A DNA stretch of 17,352 bases from CAZXVW01 sp964644025 (GCA_964644025.1 CAZXVW010000080.1:1-17352), one strand, 5' to 3'. Counted from the first letter of the stretch, positions 1 to 7,427 are shown. The notes: generated by a model from the letters alone, not told the origin. Made by a program: numbers and translations.

Positions 1-442
1 TGGCGTCGGCAACCGCCAGTTCCTCGGCCAGCGTAGTGGTCTTCTAACTGCGGGTCGTGGCCAGCTTCGAGCACGGGTGTAACAGCCGTTCGGCGATCAT
101 GGCCACCACCAGATCGCGCTGGCGCGAGCGTTTCGCGCCGATCAGTTTCTCCAGACCCAACTGGCAAATCATGCCCAGCACGGCCTGGACATGGCCGTGG
201 GGCAGGCTGTGCTCGATGGTGAACGCCTCGCTCGCCGGGACGAAGCTTTCCCCGGCCAGCGAGCGGCCGATGATATCGATGAGTGCGTCGGGCAGATGGG
301 AGATGTTGCCCAGGGTTTCGTGCTTAACCTGTTTGCCGACGCGGTAGGTGCGCCGCAGCAGGTGGGTGCGGTAGACCTTGCCCTTGTACTTGCGTGTTGT
401 GGTGGCCACATGGACCCGACCAGATCTCGATGGCATGCCCAA
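1..442 (-). pseudogene. IS1634/IS4-like transposase N-terminal part, interrupted by an in-frame stop, running off the window
   Basis: Read on the minus strand from an ATG at 442, the frame gives 132 residues that look like the start of an IS1634-type (IS4-superfamily, DDE) transposase. It has a basic N-terminus (KYKGKVYRTHLLRRTYR), the segment VKHETLGNISHLP, and later MIAERLLHPCSKLATTR. A TAG codon at 44-46 stops the frame. The same frame reads on without another stop to the window edge (KTTTLAEELAVADA), which still looks like transposase sequence. I therefore read the TAG as a nonsense mutation inside a longer gene, probably from a Trp codon (TGG to TAG), and not as a true end. The DDE catalytic residues would lie beyond the window and cannot be judged. 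No neighbouring gene depends on it. It is a mobile-element relic at the edge of the locus. The family call is from recall of the motif pattern. Confidence 0.7.
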
Positions 443-636
443 TTCCGAGGCACAGTTCCAAACAAAGTCAAGAGAACATATTTCCTATCAGTGGCTACAA
501 TCGGAAATCGCAATCCCCGTCAAACCATTGACCTGCCAACATTACTTCAGAAATTGCCTCAGGAGCTTCGGCTTAAACTCTTCGGGGCGTCCCGAAAACG
601 CGCTGAGCGGCCCCTGAGCGCCAAGTTTGGGGCATT

Positions 637-762
637 TTATGCGGCCGGGGAATGCTGCTCAGGGTAAAATCGCCAGTTCCCGTGGTCGTTCATGACCAGG
701 TGAACCGGTTCGAGGCGCCGGCCACAAACGGCGCAGGGGGCGCTGATTCCGTGAGTGACCAC
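637..762 (-). CDS. Possible small Cys-containing protein (41 aa), GTG start
   Basis: The frame runs from a GTG at 760-762 to a TAA at 637-639 on the minus strand, with an upstream in-frame TAA at 790-792. It contains THGISAPCAVCGRRLEPVHL followed by MNDHGNWRFYPEQHSPAA. The CxxC with flanking His residues resembles a small zinc-ribbon or knuckle. The composition (aromatics, Asn/Asp, CxxC) is more protein-like than that of the overlapping frames, which are Arg/Pro-rich. I see no clear Shine-Dalgarno sequence. It lies beside repeats that look like transposon ends, so it could be the tail of a degraded gene carried by an element. An internal ATG at 691-693 is a second possible start, but it would lose the Cys pair. 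I do not recognise a family. Confidence 0.25.
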   Translation of the reverse strand: MVTHGISAPCAVCGRRLEPVHLVMNDHGNWRFYPEQHSPAA

Positions 763-791
763 GCATTTCGGGCGGGTGCACCCGGCCGGTT

Positions 792-835
792 ATTTTGGCG
801 CCGCGACCACAACATTTTGGCGCCGCGACCACAAC
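792..835. repeat. Two identical, directly adjacent 22-bp repeats
   Basis: The units at 792-813 and 814-835 are identical over 22 bp. Each begins ATTTTGGCGCCGCG and ends ACCACAAC. On the minus strand each unit starts GTTGTGGTCGCGGCGCC. Short tandem terminal repeats of this kind are a known property of IS21-family ends, where they act as multiple transposase-binding sites. I infer an IS end, but no istA or istB is present here. The repeat itself is plain in the sequence. The IS assignment is uncertain. Confidence 0.75.
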
Positions 836-845
836 ATGTTGTGGT
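828..845. repeat. Perfect 18-bp palindrome abutting the tandem repeats
   Basis: The sequence ACCACAACATGTTGTGGT reads the same on both strands, with nine perfect base pairs and no loop. Its left half is the end of the second 22-bp repeat, and its right half is an inverted copy of the same ACCACAAC motif. The repeat end is therefore present three times here, twice direct and once inverted. Such a structure could be two IS ends abutted head to head, a transposase binding site, or an operator-like dimer site. Only the symmetry is certain. Confidence 0.7.
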
Positions 846-1026
846 TGGGCGCGTTCGGGTTTGGGCTGTCCGTGTAAGTCGTTTGTTTTCAGTGGGGGCG
901 AGTTCCGGCAAGGGCCATTATGGTAACTTTCCTTGCCGTGCTGGCTCTACGGCTACGCGGCTCCGTCCAGCTCCCGTTCGGCGCGCCGGGGCCGGTTGGG
1001 ATCCTCGAGCCCGGCCGGCGCCCGCG

Positions 1027-1824
1027 CTACCGCGGCAGCGGGCGCGCCGGCGGGTTCCGCTCCAATTGGTCAATCATCGTGCGCAGGCGGGCGCGGGCGC
1101 CGGAGATGTCGTGGGCCAATCGTCCCGGAAAGTCTTCTTTCTCCACAGAGGCTACAAAACGGGGATACCACAAATATGCCACCAGCCCAAAGACAGTTTC
1201 AATCGCGAAGCGCTCGGTTTTGTGCAGTTCCTCCAAGGGAAGGTCCACCGGGCTGTAGAGCGGCACCTCGGCCAGCAGTTCTTTTTGCCGTTTCCTCAGT
1301 TGCTCGGCCAGAGCGGTTCTGGTGGTCTTGTTTCTGTCGGCTTGGCTCAATGCGTCCCAGATCGCGCGCGCCGCTCGCAGCGCGCCCCGGCGCCGGTCGA
1401 GCACTTTTTGGATCCAAAGCGCATCACCCTCACTGGTGCCATCGCTGAACAGCACTGCCCGGACCGCGGTTCGCCGGGTTGCCCATAGCCGCCGCTCGCC
1501 CGGCAAGGGGTCGCCGGGCGTCTGCACGGTCCACACCTGCCCCGGAAGGATTGCGGGAACAAGCTCCTTTGCTCCCGGGCCAAAGTCCATCGTGGCATCG
1601 TAGATCCGGGGGCCAAGGCTGATCATTTTCCCCCGTCTGTCGTGTCCGCTGACGGTGACCACGATCGCCACAATGGCCTTGCGAGAGATGTTCTGTACGC
1701 TGAGGACTTTCCCCCCGATCGGGTTGGGGCGCTCGCTGACTTCCACCGAAAGCGGCTGGCTGTAGCCGAGCCCGCACAGCCCGAAGACCAGACAAGCGGT
1801 AACGAAGATGCTTCGTCGTTTCAT
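1027..1824 (-). CDS. Secreted protein of unknown function (265 aa)
   Basis: The protein starts with a clear Sec signal peptide (basic MKRRS, hydrophobic residues 6-20, predicted cleavage near GYS-Q at about 22). Residues 23-130 are beta-rich and look like an Ig-like fold with SVQNISRKAIVAIVVTVSG. The segment VRAVLFSDGTSEGD at about 125-138 is followed by a charged, helical C-terminal half rich in Arg, Leu, Glu and Lys (about 140-265). I do not recognise a named family. I recall similar architectures among secreted acidobacterial hypothetical proteins, but cannot verify this here. A good Shine-Dalgarno sequence (AAGGAAGG) lies about 8 nt upstream of the ATG, supporting this start. It is the last gene of a minus-strand cluster, 50 bp after the VOC-like gene, so co-transcription with lacI is plausible. 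It should act in the periplasm or at the surface. Confidence 0.75.
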   Translation of the reverse strand: MKRRSIFVTACLVFGLCGLGYSQPLSVEVSERPNPIGGKVLSVQNISRKAIVAIVVTVSGHDRRGKMISLGPRIYDATMDFGPGAKELVPAILPGQVWTVQTPGDPLPGERRLWATRRTAVRAVLFSDGTSEGDALWIQKVLDRRRGALRAARAIWDALSQADRNKTTRTALAEQLRKRQKELLAEVPLYSPVDLPLEELHKTERFAIETVFGLVAYLWYPRFVASVEKEDFPGRLAHDISGARARLRTMIDQLERNPPARPLPR

Positions 1825-1874
1825 AGTTCATCCTTCCTTGTTTGAGCCCGGTTCTTGGTCGTGGCTAACCGGGG

Positions 1875-2483
1875 TTATTCGAGGCAATAGACATCTTGTT
1901 TGACGAACCAGGTCCGCAGGTTCCGTATCTCTTGTTGTCCATTCCCACCACATTGCCCTTGTCCGCACAGGACGTATTCCATAACGGGTTCCTCGATTCG
2001 CCAGGTTAAAAGCCAGCTTCTCGGGCTCATTTGGATGATACTCTCGCCGAAGATATCCGGCGCCGCGTCGTGTTCCGGGACTTCACAACCCCAGAACGGG
2101 TGCCCGGCGCCCCAGGATTGGCAAGAGCAGTCCAAATAAGCGGCCGTGCAGTCTCCGTAGGCCGGGTACGGATTGTACCTTGACGGCACGTTAGACCAGA
2201 TGCAGAACTGCATCCAGTAGGCGGGAACGTCAGCGAATCGCCCGGAGGCGATGCGGATGTCCCCGGCGGCGGGCCGGCCCCGGAACGTGACCCCGTTGAG
2301 CCCCGTCTCTCCGAGCTCCTGGAAGTTGGTGAAGCCGATCTTCTCCAGTTGCGTTGCGGTCTGCTCCAGGTTCTCGACCACCCAGACGAGGCGATCGACG
2401 GATTTGTAGAATCCCGGCAACTCCGCCGAAAGGAGCGGCACGGCCAGCAGCAGCCAAACCAACGCGGCCAAAGTTTTCAGCAT
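1875..2483 (-). CDS. Secreted protein: half VOC/glyoxalase-like domain plus Cys-rich tail (202 aa)
   Basis: A signal peptide covers about residues 1-20 (MLKTLAALVWLLLAVPLLSA). Residues 27-90 look like one half of a VOC/glyoxalase-fold module, with VDRLVWVVENLEQTATQL, then a Gly-Phe turn, then GVTFRGRPAAGDIRIASG. A complete VOC domain needs a second beta-alpha-beta-beta-beta unit that I cannot find. Instead, residues 93-202 are rich in Cys (eight), Trp and Tyr, including LDCSCQSW and VLCGQGQCGG, which fits a disulfide-bonded exported domain. Its Shine-Dalgarno sequence (AGGAG, 2493-2497) overlaps the lacI stop codon and the gap is 12 nt, so translation is probably coupled to lacI. That suggests a role linked to the same stimulus. 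The VOC call is by eye and moderately uncertain. The coding frame itself looks sound. Confidence 0.75.
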   Translation of the reverse strand: MLKTLAALVWLLLAVPLLSAELPGFYKSVDRLVWVVENLEQTATQLEKIGFTNFQELGETGLNGVTFRGRPAAGDIRIASGRFADVPAYWMQFCIWSNVPSRYNPYPAYGDCTAAYLDCSCQSWGAGHPFWGCEVPEHDAAPDIFGESIIQMSPRSWLLTWRIEEPVMEYVLCGQGQCGGNGQQEIRNLRTWFVKQDVYCLE

Positions 2484-2498
2484 GACTGGATTCTCCTA
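2484..2498 (-). promoter_or_regulatory. Shine-Dalgarno sequence overlapping the lacI stop codon
   Basis: On the minus strand the lacI stop TAG (2496-2498) runs directly into AGGAG (2493-2497), nine nucleotides before the ATG at 2481-2483. Ribosomes ending on lacI are placed at the next start site, a usual sign of translational coupling and a single mRNA. Confidence 0.7.
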
Positions 2499-3491
2499 TT
2501 TTGGGGCCGGCCCGGAGGATTCCCGGAGCACGAGTTCCGGCTCGATCAGGATCTCGCGGCCCTGCTCCAGCCCGGGACGGTCCGTCGGTACGAGGGCCTC
2601 GAACGCCATTTTCCCGATTCGATGGCGCGGGATATTGGCGGTGGTCAGGGCCGGATGGACAAACGCGGAGAGCTCGATGTTGTCGAATCCGGTGACGGAG
2701 ACATCGCGGGGGATCTGAAACCCCTGGTCGCGCAGTTCCCGCATGACGCCGATAGCCATGTAATCATTCACACAGATGACCGCGGTGGGCTCAAATCCGG
2801 ACGAAAGCAACTGACGAGCTGCCAGGCGTCCGCCGGCCGGGCTGTCCAGGTTGGAAGCAGTGGCATGTTCGACATCCGGGAATTGCGCCAGCGTGCGCAA
2901 GAAGGTCCTCCTGCGTTCGTGCAGCGGCCCCAGAGTGCCGTGGTGGCCGACGAAGGCCATCCGCCGGTGGCCGACCGAGTACAGGTACTCCACGGTCCGC
3001 CGCATGCCCTTTCCGTACCGGACCCGGATCTTGGTGATATTGCGCGCCGGCTTGCCCACGTCATAGAAGACGATGCGCAGGTCCTGCTCAGTCAACTCCT
3101 GGATTACGTCCGGGTCCATTTCCGAGACGATCACCGCCAGCCCGGCCAGTCGATGACCGAGCATCGAACGGACGCAGGCAACCAGCCGGCTGGGGCGATA
3201 GTCCGTGTTTTGCACCACCACCTCGTAGCCGTTTTCAGCGGCGGTGCCTTCCAGGCTGCAAAAAATGTCGAGGAAGAACGGATTCTCAATGTTAGAGACG
3301 ATCATCCCGATCGTCTTGCTTCTGCCCCCGGCGAGCGTTTGGGCATGGAGATTGGGATGGTATTTGAGTTCTTGCGCGGCCTTGAGAACCCGCTGGCGGG
3401 TCGCTTCCCGCACCAGCGAAGGATTGTTCAGAACCCGAGAAACAGTCGCCGTGGAGACCTGGGCGCGTTTGGCGACTTCGGCAAGTGTCAT
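2496..3491 (-). CDS. LacI-family transcriptional regulator (331 aa)
   Basis: This is a full-length LacI/GalR repressor. The N-terminal helix-turn-helix is at residues 2-22 (TLAEVAKRAQVSTATVSRVL). A hinge follows at about 46-58 (HPNLHAQTLAGGRSKT) with Leu53 in the place of the minor-groove-inserting leucine. The periplasmic-binding-protein-like sensor domain begins with IGMIVSNIENPFF. It contains the late signature VICVNDYMAIGVMRELRDQG and VSVTGFDNIELS, typical of sugar-responsive members. A usable Shine-Dalgarno sequence (GAGGA) lies about 11 nt upstream. It is transcribed divergently from the TonB receptor gene. A near-consensus LacI-family operator lies only 20 bp before its start and another lies before the receptor gene. 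It most likely represses both operons and is released by a sugar or oligosaccharide from this pathway. The ligand cannot be read from the sequence. Confidence 0.95.
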   Translation of the reverse strand: MTLAEVAKRAQVSTATVSRVLNNPSLVREATRQRVLKAAQELKYHPNLHAQTLAGGRSKTIGMIVSNIENPFFLDIFCSLEGTAAENGYEVVVQNTDYRPSRLVACVRSMLGHRLAGLAVIVSEMDPDVIQELTEQDLRIVFYDVGKPARNITKIRVRYGKGMRRTVEYLYSVGHRRMAFVGHHGTLGPLHERRRTFLRTLAQFPDVEHATASNLDSPAGGRLAARQLLSSGFEPTAVICVNDYMAIGVMRELRDQGFQIPRDVSVTGFDNIELSAFVHPALTTANIPRHRIGKMAFEALVPTDRPGLEQGREILIEPELVLRESSGPAPK

Positions 3492-3510
3492 GAGATTTCG
3501 ATCCTCGTAC

Positions 3511-3524
3511 TGTAAGCGGTTACT
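3511..3524. promoter_or_regulatory. Candidate LacI-family operator O1 (lacI side)
   Basis: TGTAAGCGGTTACT matches the general LacI/GalR-family pattern TGNAANCGNTTNCA at all fixed positions but the last. The outer arms GTAA/TTAC are perfectly inverted. It sits 20 bp upstream of the lacI start codon, in its leader, a usual place for autorepression. Confidence 0.6.
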
Positions 3525-3564
3525 GCCAACCGGGGCGCCAACAATCCCTCCCGGCCGGGAACAG

Positions 3565-3594
3565 CCTATAGCGGGGCCGGTTGCCTTCTGCCAA
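3565..3594 (-). promoter_or_regulatory. Candidate lacI promoter
   Basis: On the minus strand TTGGCA (3589-3594, five of six to the sigma70 -35 consensus) is followed after 18 nt by TATAGG (3565-3570, four of six to the -10). Initiation would fall near 3557, placing operator O1 about 35-45 nt downstream in the transcript. This is a prediction by eye. Acidobacterial promoters often deviate from this consensus. Confidence 0.35.
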
Positions 3595-3710
3595 GAGCAA
3601 ACTTAGTTTATCATAATCCTAACTCTAGCTCTGGCTGGCGGGTTACATCGGTCATCGTCTTGTTTCTCGCCCCACCGCGGATGCTTTTGGCGTCCCCGGC
3701 AAATCCGCTA

Positions 3711-3739
3711 TTGACAACCGCTTCCCTGAAATGTAATCT
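3711..3739 (+). promoter_or_regulatory. Candidate sigma70 promoter for the TonB receptor operon
   Basis: A perfect TTGACA lies at 3711-3716. The -10 is either TGTAAT (3732-3737, five of six, spacing 15) or TAATCT (3734-3739, spacing 17). A LacI-type core half-match, AACCGCTT (3716-3723, fits AANCGNTT), overlaps the end of the -35. Transcription would start near 3745 and leave a leader of about 100 nt before the ATG. Confidence 0.5.
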
Positions 3740-3755
3740 GAGGACAGTAGTCTAG

Positions 3756-3769
3756 CGCAAGCGCTTTCA
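3756..3769. promoter_or_regulatory. Candidate LacI-family operator O2 (receptor side)
   Basis: CGCAAGCGCTTTCA fits TGNAANCGNTTNCA except for the first base, and its core AAGCGCTT (3759-3766) is a perfect palindrome. It lies just downstream of the predicted start of receptor transcription, so a bound repressor could block initiation or elongation. Centre-to-centre distance to O1 is about 245 bp, compatible with looping. Confidence 0.6.
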
Positions 3770-3842
3770 TGTCTGAGGGAGACGGGAGCGAGATTCTTGT
3801 GAGAATGACCTCGGCTTCGAGGCGCCCAGGAGAGGTGATCCA

Positions 3843-6800
3843 ATGACAAGAAAATCGATTTTGTTGTTTACCGCGTTTCTGTTGGCGGCCGGTCTGGCGT
3901 TGGCGCAACAGGATCGTGGAACTTTCACCGGGACCGTTACCGACCCGAGCGGCTCGGCCGTGCCGGGGGTGGCGATCACGATCCAGAATACCGAAACCAA
4001 CGCGATCTACAAGTCGGAAACCAACGACATCGGGCGGTACACCGTGCCCAATCTGCCGATCGGCCGTTACAAGATCACGTTCGAAGCACCCGGCTTCAAA
4101 ACTACGGTTCGTGACGGGTTGACACTCAGCATCGCCCAAGTCGCTCGCATCGACGCGCAACTCGAACTGGGCGCGACGACCGAATCGGTCACCGTTACCG
4201 CGGAAACTCCTTTGCTGCAGACCGACAGCCCGGAAGTGGGCACGTCCCTCGATAACAATCGAGTCATCGATCTTCCGTTGAGTTTCAGCGGAGGGCGCTA
4301 TCCGGAGGACTTCGCTTACAAGTTGACACCCGGCGTGGAAGGCAACAGTTGGACCAGCCGGATTAACGGCAGCCCCGCGTTTTCAAAAGAAGTTTTGCTG
4401 GACGGAGCTTCGGCGACGATTTCCCTTGCCGGCCACTTCGGCGAATCAAGCGTCTCGATGGAAGCGCTGGAGGAGTTCAAGATCCAGACCAGCGGCATGA
4501 GCGCCGAGTTCGGCCGCACGGCCGGGGGCATCTTCAACTTCGTGATGAAGTCGGGCACCAACGACATTCACGGCAGCGGGCTGTACCAGTTCCGGAACGA
4601 ATGGATGGACGCCAACTCATTTGCTAACAATGCCTATGGGCGCCCGCGGTCGCGGGACCGGCGGCACAACTGGGGCTTTTCGGTCGGCGGCCCCGTTTAT
4701 ATTCCGAAGGTTTACAACGGCAAAGACAAGACCTTCTTCTACGTCGCCTGGGAGAAGTACAAGGACGCCAACCGCGGCACCGGGACGCCGAGCACCACCG
4801 TTCCCACGCTTCCCTGGTACGACGGCGATATGAGCAACTACCTCACCAGCGAGGTGCTGGGCACCGATGCGCTGGGCCGCTCAGTCCTCCGCGGTCAGAT
4901 CTACGATCCGGCCTCGGTCCGCACGCTGGCTGACGGGACGGTCATCCGGGACCCGTTCGTCGGCAATATCATCCCGAAGAGCCGGATGTCCACCGTGGCT
5001 CAGAACGTGGCCAAGATTATGAAGGAGCACTATCCGCCGCAGGTGCAAGGCGTGCTGACGAACAACCGCTTCTTCCCCACTTACAACACGGCCAAGTTCG
5101 TACAGAAGCAGTTTTCGGTCAAGGGCGATCACTACATTTCCGAGAAGCACAAGCTGAGCGGTTCGTTCGCCTGGATCGACCGGCCGCGAACGTTGCTGGA
5201 CTCGGGCGGCGTCTGGGACTTCAACGACCCCGAGGAAGGCGGCCCGCTCTCCCGGGCGCGGCTTCAGAAAGTCGAAACCTGGATGGGACGCTTCGCCTGG
5301 GACTGGACGGTGAAGCCCACCTTGCTGAATCACTTCGGCGTGGGCTTTAACCGCCAGATGAATCCCAGCCGGTCCTGGCACACCGATGAACCCGGCGGCC
5401 AGATCCTCGGGATCTCCGGGATCAGGCAGGATCGCAACTATCCGGAAATTGCCTGGGGCGGAGGCGACCGGGTGAACCTGGCCATGATCGGTTACCAGGC
5501 GGACGGGTTCCTTGTCGGCACGACCCACCAGATCCTCGACACGGTTTCCTGGATGAAGGGTCGCCATTCGATCAAGTTCGGCGGCGACTGGAAGCGTTCG
5601 CTGCTCTCCGAGGGCGGCGCCGGCACGCCGGGCCGGTTCAATTTCTCGGCCGCCCACACCGGACTGCCCGGGTTCAACAAAACGGGCCATCCCTTTGCCA
5701 GCTTCTTCCTGGGAGCCGTCAACAGCGCCAGCATTCCCATCGCCACGCCGACCACGATGGATATGTACTCAATCGGGTTGTTCATCCAGGATGACATCAA
5801 GCTTACCCCGCGCCTGACCCTGAACCTGGGCTTGCGCTGGGACGGCCAACCGGTTCCGACTGAATGGCATGACCGTCTCCACCACTTTGACCCGACGGTG
5901 ACCGATCCCTGGACCGGCCTGCCGGGCGCGGTGGTATTCGCTGGCAAAGGTCCGGGGCGGAACGGTAAGCGCAAGTTTGTCGACGATCAGTGGAACGATT
6001 TCGCGCCGCGCATCGGGCTGGCTTACCAGATCACGCCGAAGATCGTCTTCCGCGGCGCCTACGGCATCTTCTATAGCGCCCGGGCGCCGAACGAGTGGTC
6101 CGGCGTGCCGTATGGCAACAAGTATGGTTTTACCCAAACCAATGTTGTTCCCAGCAAGGGGTTCGCCCCCGCTTTCAATTGGGACGACGGTTATCCTGGC
6201 CACGTGGAAGCGGCGGAGCTGGATCCGTCGAACAAGAGCGGCTCCCAGTGGAACCTGACTTACTACGATCCGAACGCCGGCAAAGTGGGTTATACGCAGC
6301 AGTGGAACGCCAACTTCCAGTTCGAATTGCCCGCTCAGATGGTGCTGGACATCGGCTACATCGGCACCAAGTCCACCGGCATCGTCGTCAACCGGTTGCG
6401 CCAGATCAACCAGGCGGACCCCAAGATCCTAGCCCTGGGTGACACGCTGGGGGCGTGGATCGACGGCCCGGATGGCATTCCCGCGGAAGCGAAAGCGATG
6501 GGCGCTATCTATCCGTACCCGGAGCCAGGAACCTGGATACCGGTCTGGCAAACGCTGACTCCGTTCCCCCAGGTCCTTTCCTGGAACGTGATCCAGGGCT
6601 ACTATGTTCCCCTCGGTTTCAGCACCTACAACGCCCTCCAAATTCAGTTCAACAAGCGTTACTCCTCTGGGCTGAGCTGGCTGGCCAACTACACTTTCTC
6701 AAAGTCGATCGACAACCTCGACAGCGCGTTCAGTAGCTGGACGAACTACGGGCGGCCGATGGACTATTACAACCTGAAGCTCGAGAAGACCATTTCCCCT

Positions 6801-7403
6801 TACGACATGACCCACGTGGTGAAAATCGGCCTCACCTACGAGCTGCCGGTCGGAAGGGGTAAGAAGTTCGGTAGCGGGATGAACCCCATCCTCGACGCCC
6901 TCATCGGCGGATGGACCCTCCAATACATCGGCAATTACCGGAGCGGCGAGCCGTTGCATTTCCCAGGCACCGGGATCCCGAACTTCAACGAATCCGCCAA
7001 CCGGGCCGTCTTCGAGAATCCGAACGGCCAGCCGTTGACGGTGGATTTCGACGAGTCGAAATTCGACATCTCGAACGTCTCCACCCCGGGTGTGGCGGCG
7101 CACAAGATCATTAACACCTCGATTGTTCGCGATCCGGACCGGTACGAATTCGGTAATGCCTCCTTCTCCATGTCCCAGGCCCGGGGCTTCCCCCGCTACT
7201 CGGAAGACTTCGGGCTGCAGAAGAACTTCACTGTCAAGGAGAAGTATAGGTTCCAGATCCGGTGGGAGATGCTTAACGCCTTCAACCGGCACCGGTTCAG
7301 TTCGATTGAGACGCACCCGGCCAACCCGCTGTTCGGTCAGGTGACCGGCGTGGATGGCGGCTTCTACCGCACCATGCAGCTCGGCGCTCGCGTCGACTTC
7401 TGA
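3843..7403 (+). CDS. TonB-dependent outer-membrane receptor, Oar-like, with N-terminal carboxypeptidase-regulatory-like domain (1186 aa)
   Basis: This is an outer-membrane active transporter, expected to import a large ligand with energy from TonB/ExbBD. The signal peptide is residues 1-22 (cleavage near ALA-QQ). A CarboxypepD_reg-like beta-sandwich spans about 26-110 (GTVTDPSGSAVPGVAITI ... GRYTVPNLPIGRYKI). The plug starts near SVTVTAETPLLQTD (115-128) and includes AEFGRTAGGIFNFVMKSGTN (221-240), a strong hallmark of the expanded acidobacterial receptors. The remainder is a long beta-barrel ending in the aromatic GARVDF expected for outer-membrane insertion. A strong Shine-Dalgarno sequence (AGGAGAGG, from 3828) fixes the ATG. 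It is the first gene of a plus-strand operon with a GH42 enzyme and an isomerase, so the ligand is probably a glycan or glycoside. No SusD-like partner follows. A hairpin after the stop may lower expression of the next gene. Confidence 0.93.
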   Translation: MTRKSILLFTAFLLAAGLALAQQDRGTFTGTVTDPSGSAVPGVAITIQNTETNAIYKSETNDIGRYTVPNLPIGRYKITFEAPGFKTTVRDGLTLSIAQVARIDAQLELGATTESVTVTAETPLLQTDSPEVGTSLDNNRVIDLPLSFSGGRYPEDFAYKLTPGVEGNSWTSRINGSPAFSKEVLLDGASATISLAGHFGESSVSMEALEEFKIQTSGMSAEFGRTAGGIFNFVMKSGTNDIHGSGLYQFRNEWMDANSFANNAYGRPRSRDRRHNWGFSVGGPVYIPKVYNGKDKTFFYVAWEKYKDANRGTGTPSTTVPTLPWYDGDMSNYLTSEVLGTDALGRSVLRGQIYDPASVRTLADGTVIRDPFVGNIIPKSRMSTVAQNVAKIMKEHYPPQVQGVLTNNRFFPTYNTAKFVQKQFSVKGDHYISEKHKLSGSFAWIDRPRTLLDSGGVWDFNDPEEGGPLSRARLQKVETWMGRFAWDWTVKPTLLNHFGVGFNRQMNPSRSWHTDEPGGQILGISGIRQDRNYPEIAWGGGDRVNLAMIGYQADGFLVGTTHQILDTVSWMKGRHSIKFGGDWKRSLLSEGGAGTPGRFNFSAAHTGLPGFNKTGHPFASFFLGAVNSASIPIATPTTMDMYSIGLFIQDDIKLTPRLTLNLGLRWDGQPVPTEWHDRLHHFDPTVTDPWTGLPGAVVFAGKGPGRNGKRKFVDDQWNDFAPRIGLAYQITPKIVFRGAYGIFYSARAPNEWSGVPYGNKYGFTQTNVVPSKGFAPAFNWDDGYPGHVEAAELDPSNKSGSQWNLTYYDPNAGKVGYTQQWNANFQFELPAQMVLDIGYIGTKSTGIVVNRLRQINQADPKILALGDTLGAWIDGPDGIPAEAKAMGAIYPYPEPGTWIPVWQTLTPFPQVLSWNVIQGYYVPLGFSTYNALQIQFNKRYSSGLSWLANYTFSKSIDNLDSAFSSWTNYGRPMDYYNLKLEKTISPYDMTHVVKIGLTYELPVGRGKKFGSGMNPILDALIGGWTLQYIGNYRSGEPLHFPGTGIPNFNESANRAVFENPNGQPLTVDFDESKFDISNVSTPGVAAHKIINTSIVRDPDRYEFGNASFSMSQARGFPRYSEDFGLQKNFTVKEKYRFQIRWEMLNAFNRHRFSSIETHPANPLFGQVTGVDGGFYRTMQLGARVDF

Positions 7404-7427
7404 GGGGTGAGCCTCTGACCCAATCCT

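Larger units (their letters stand above)
443..1026. other. Gene-poor mobile-element scar between transposase relic and secreted protein gene
   Basis: About 580 bp hold no convincing long gene. The long plus-strand frame over 652-1488 is antisense to the real gene at 1027-1824 and has low-complexity Ala/Arg/Pro-rich composition. What can be seen is an A/T-richer stretch at about 440-600, just upstream of the transposase and possibly the left end of that IS, a possible 41-residue ORF at 637-762 (minus), a 22-bp tandem duplication at 792-835, and an 18-bp perfect palindrome at 828-845. Together these suggest the remains of at least two transposable elements. I could not define matching terminal inverted repeats or a target-site duplication inside the window. 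Confidence 0.45.

Noticed and set aside
792..835. CRISPR-like array
   Set aside because: There are only two repeat units with no spacer between them, and no cas gene nearby.
652..1488. 278-residue plus-strand frame across the repeat block
   Set aside because: It overlaps the minus-strand secreted protein, which has a signal peptide and a good ribosome site. The plus frame has none of these and is low in complexity.
2349..3515. 388-residue plus-strand frame
   Set aside because: It is antisense to lacI, whose helix-turn-helix and sensor domain are unmistakable.
4881..5690. 269-residue minus-strand frame inside the receptor gene
   Set aside because: It is antisense to the TonB receptor barrel and has no motif, ribosome site or plausible start.
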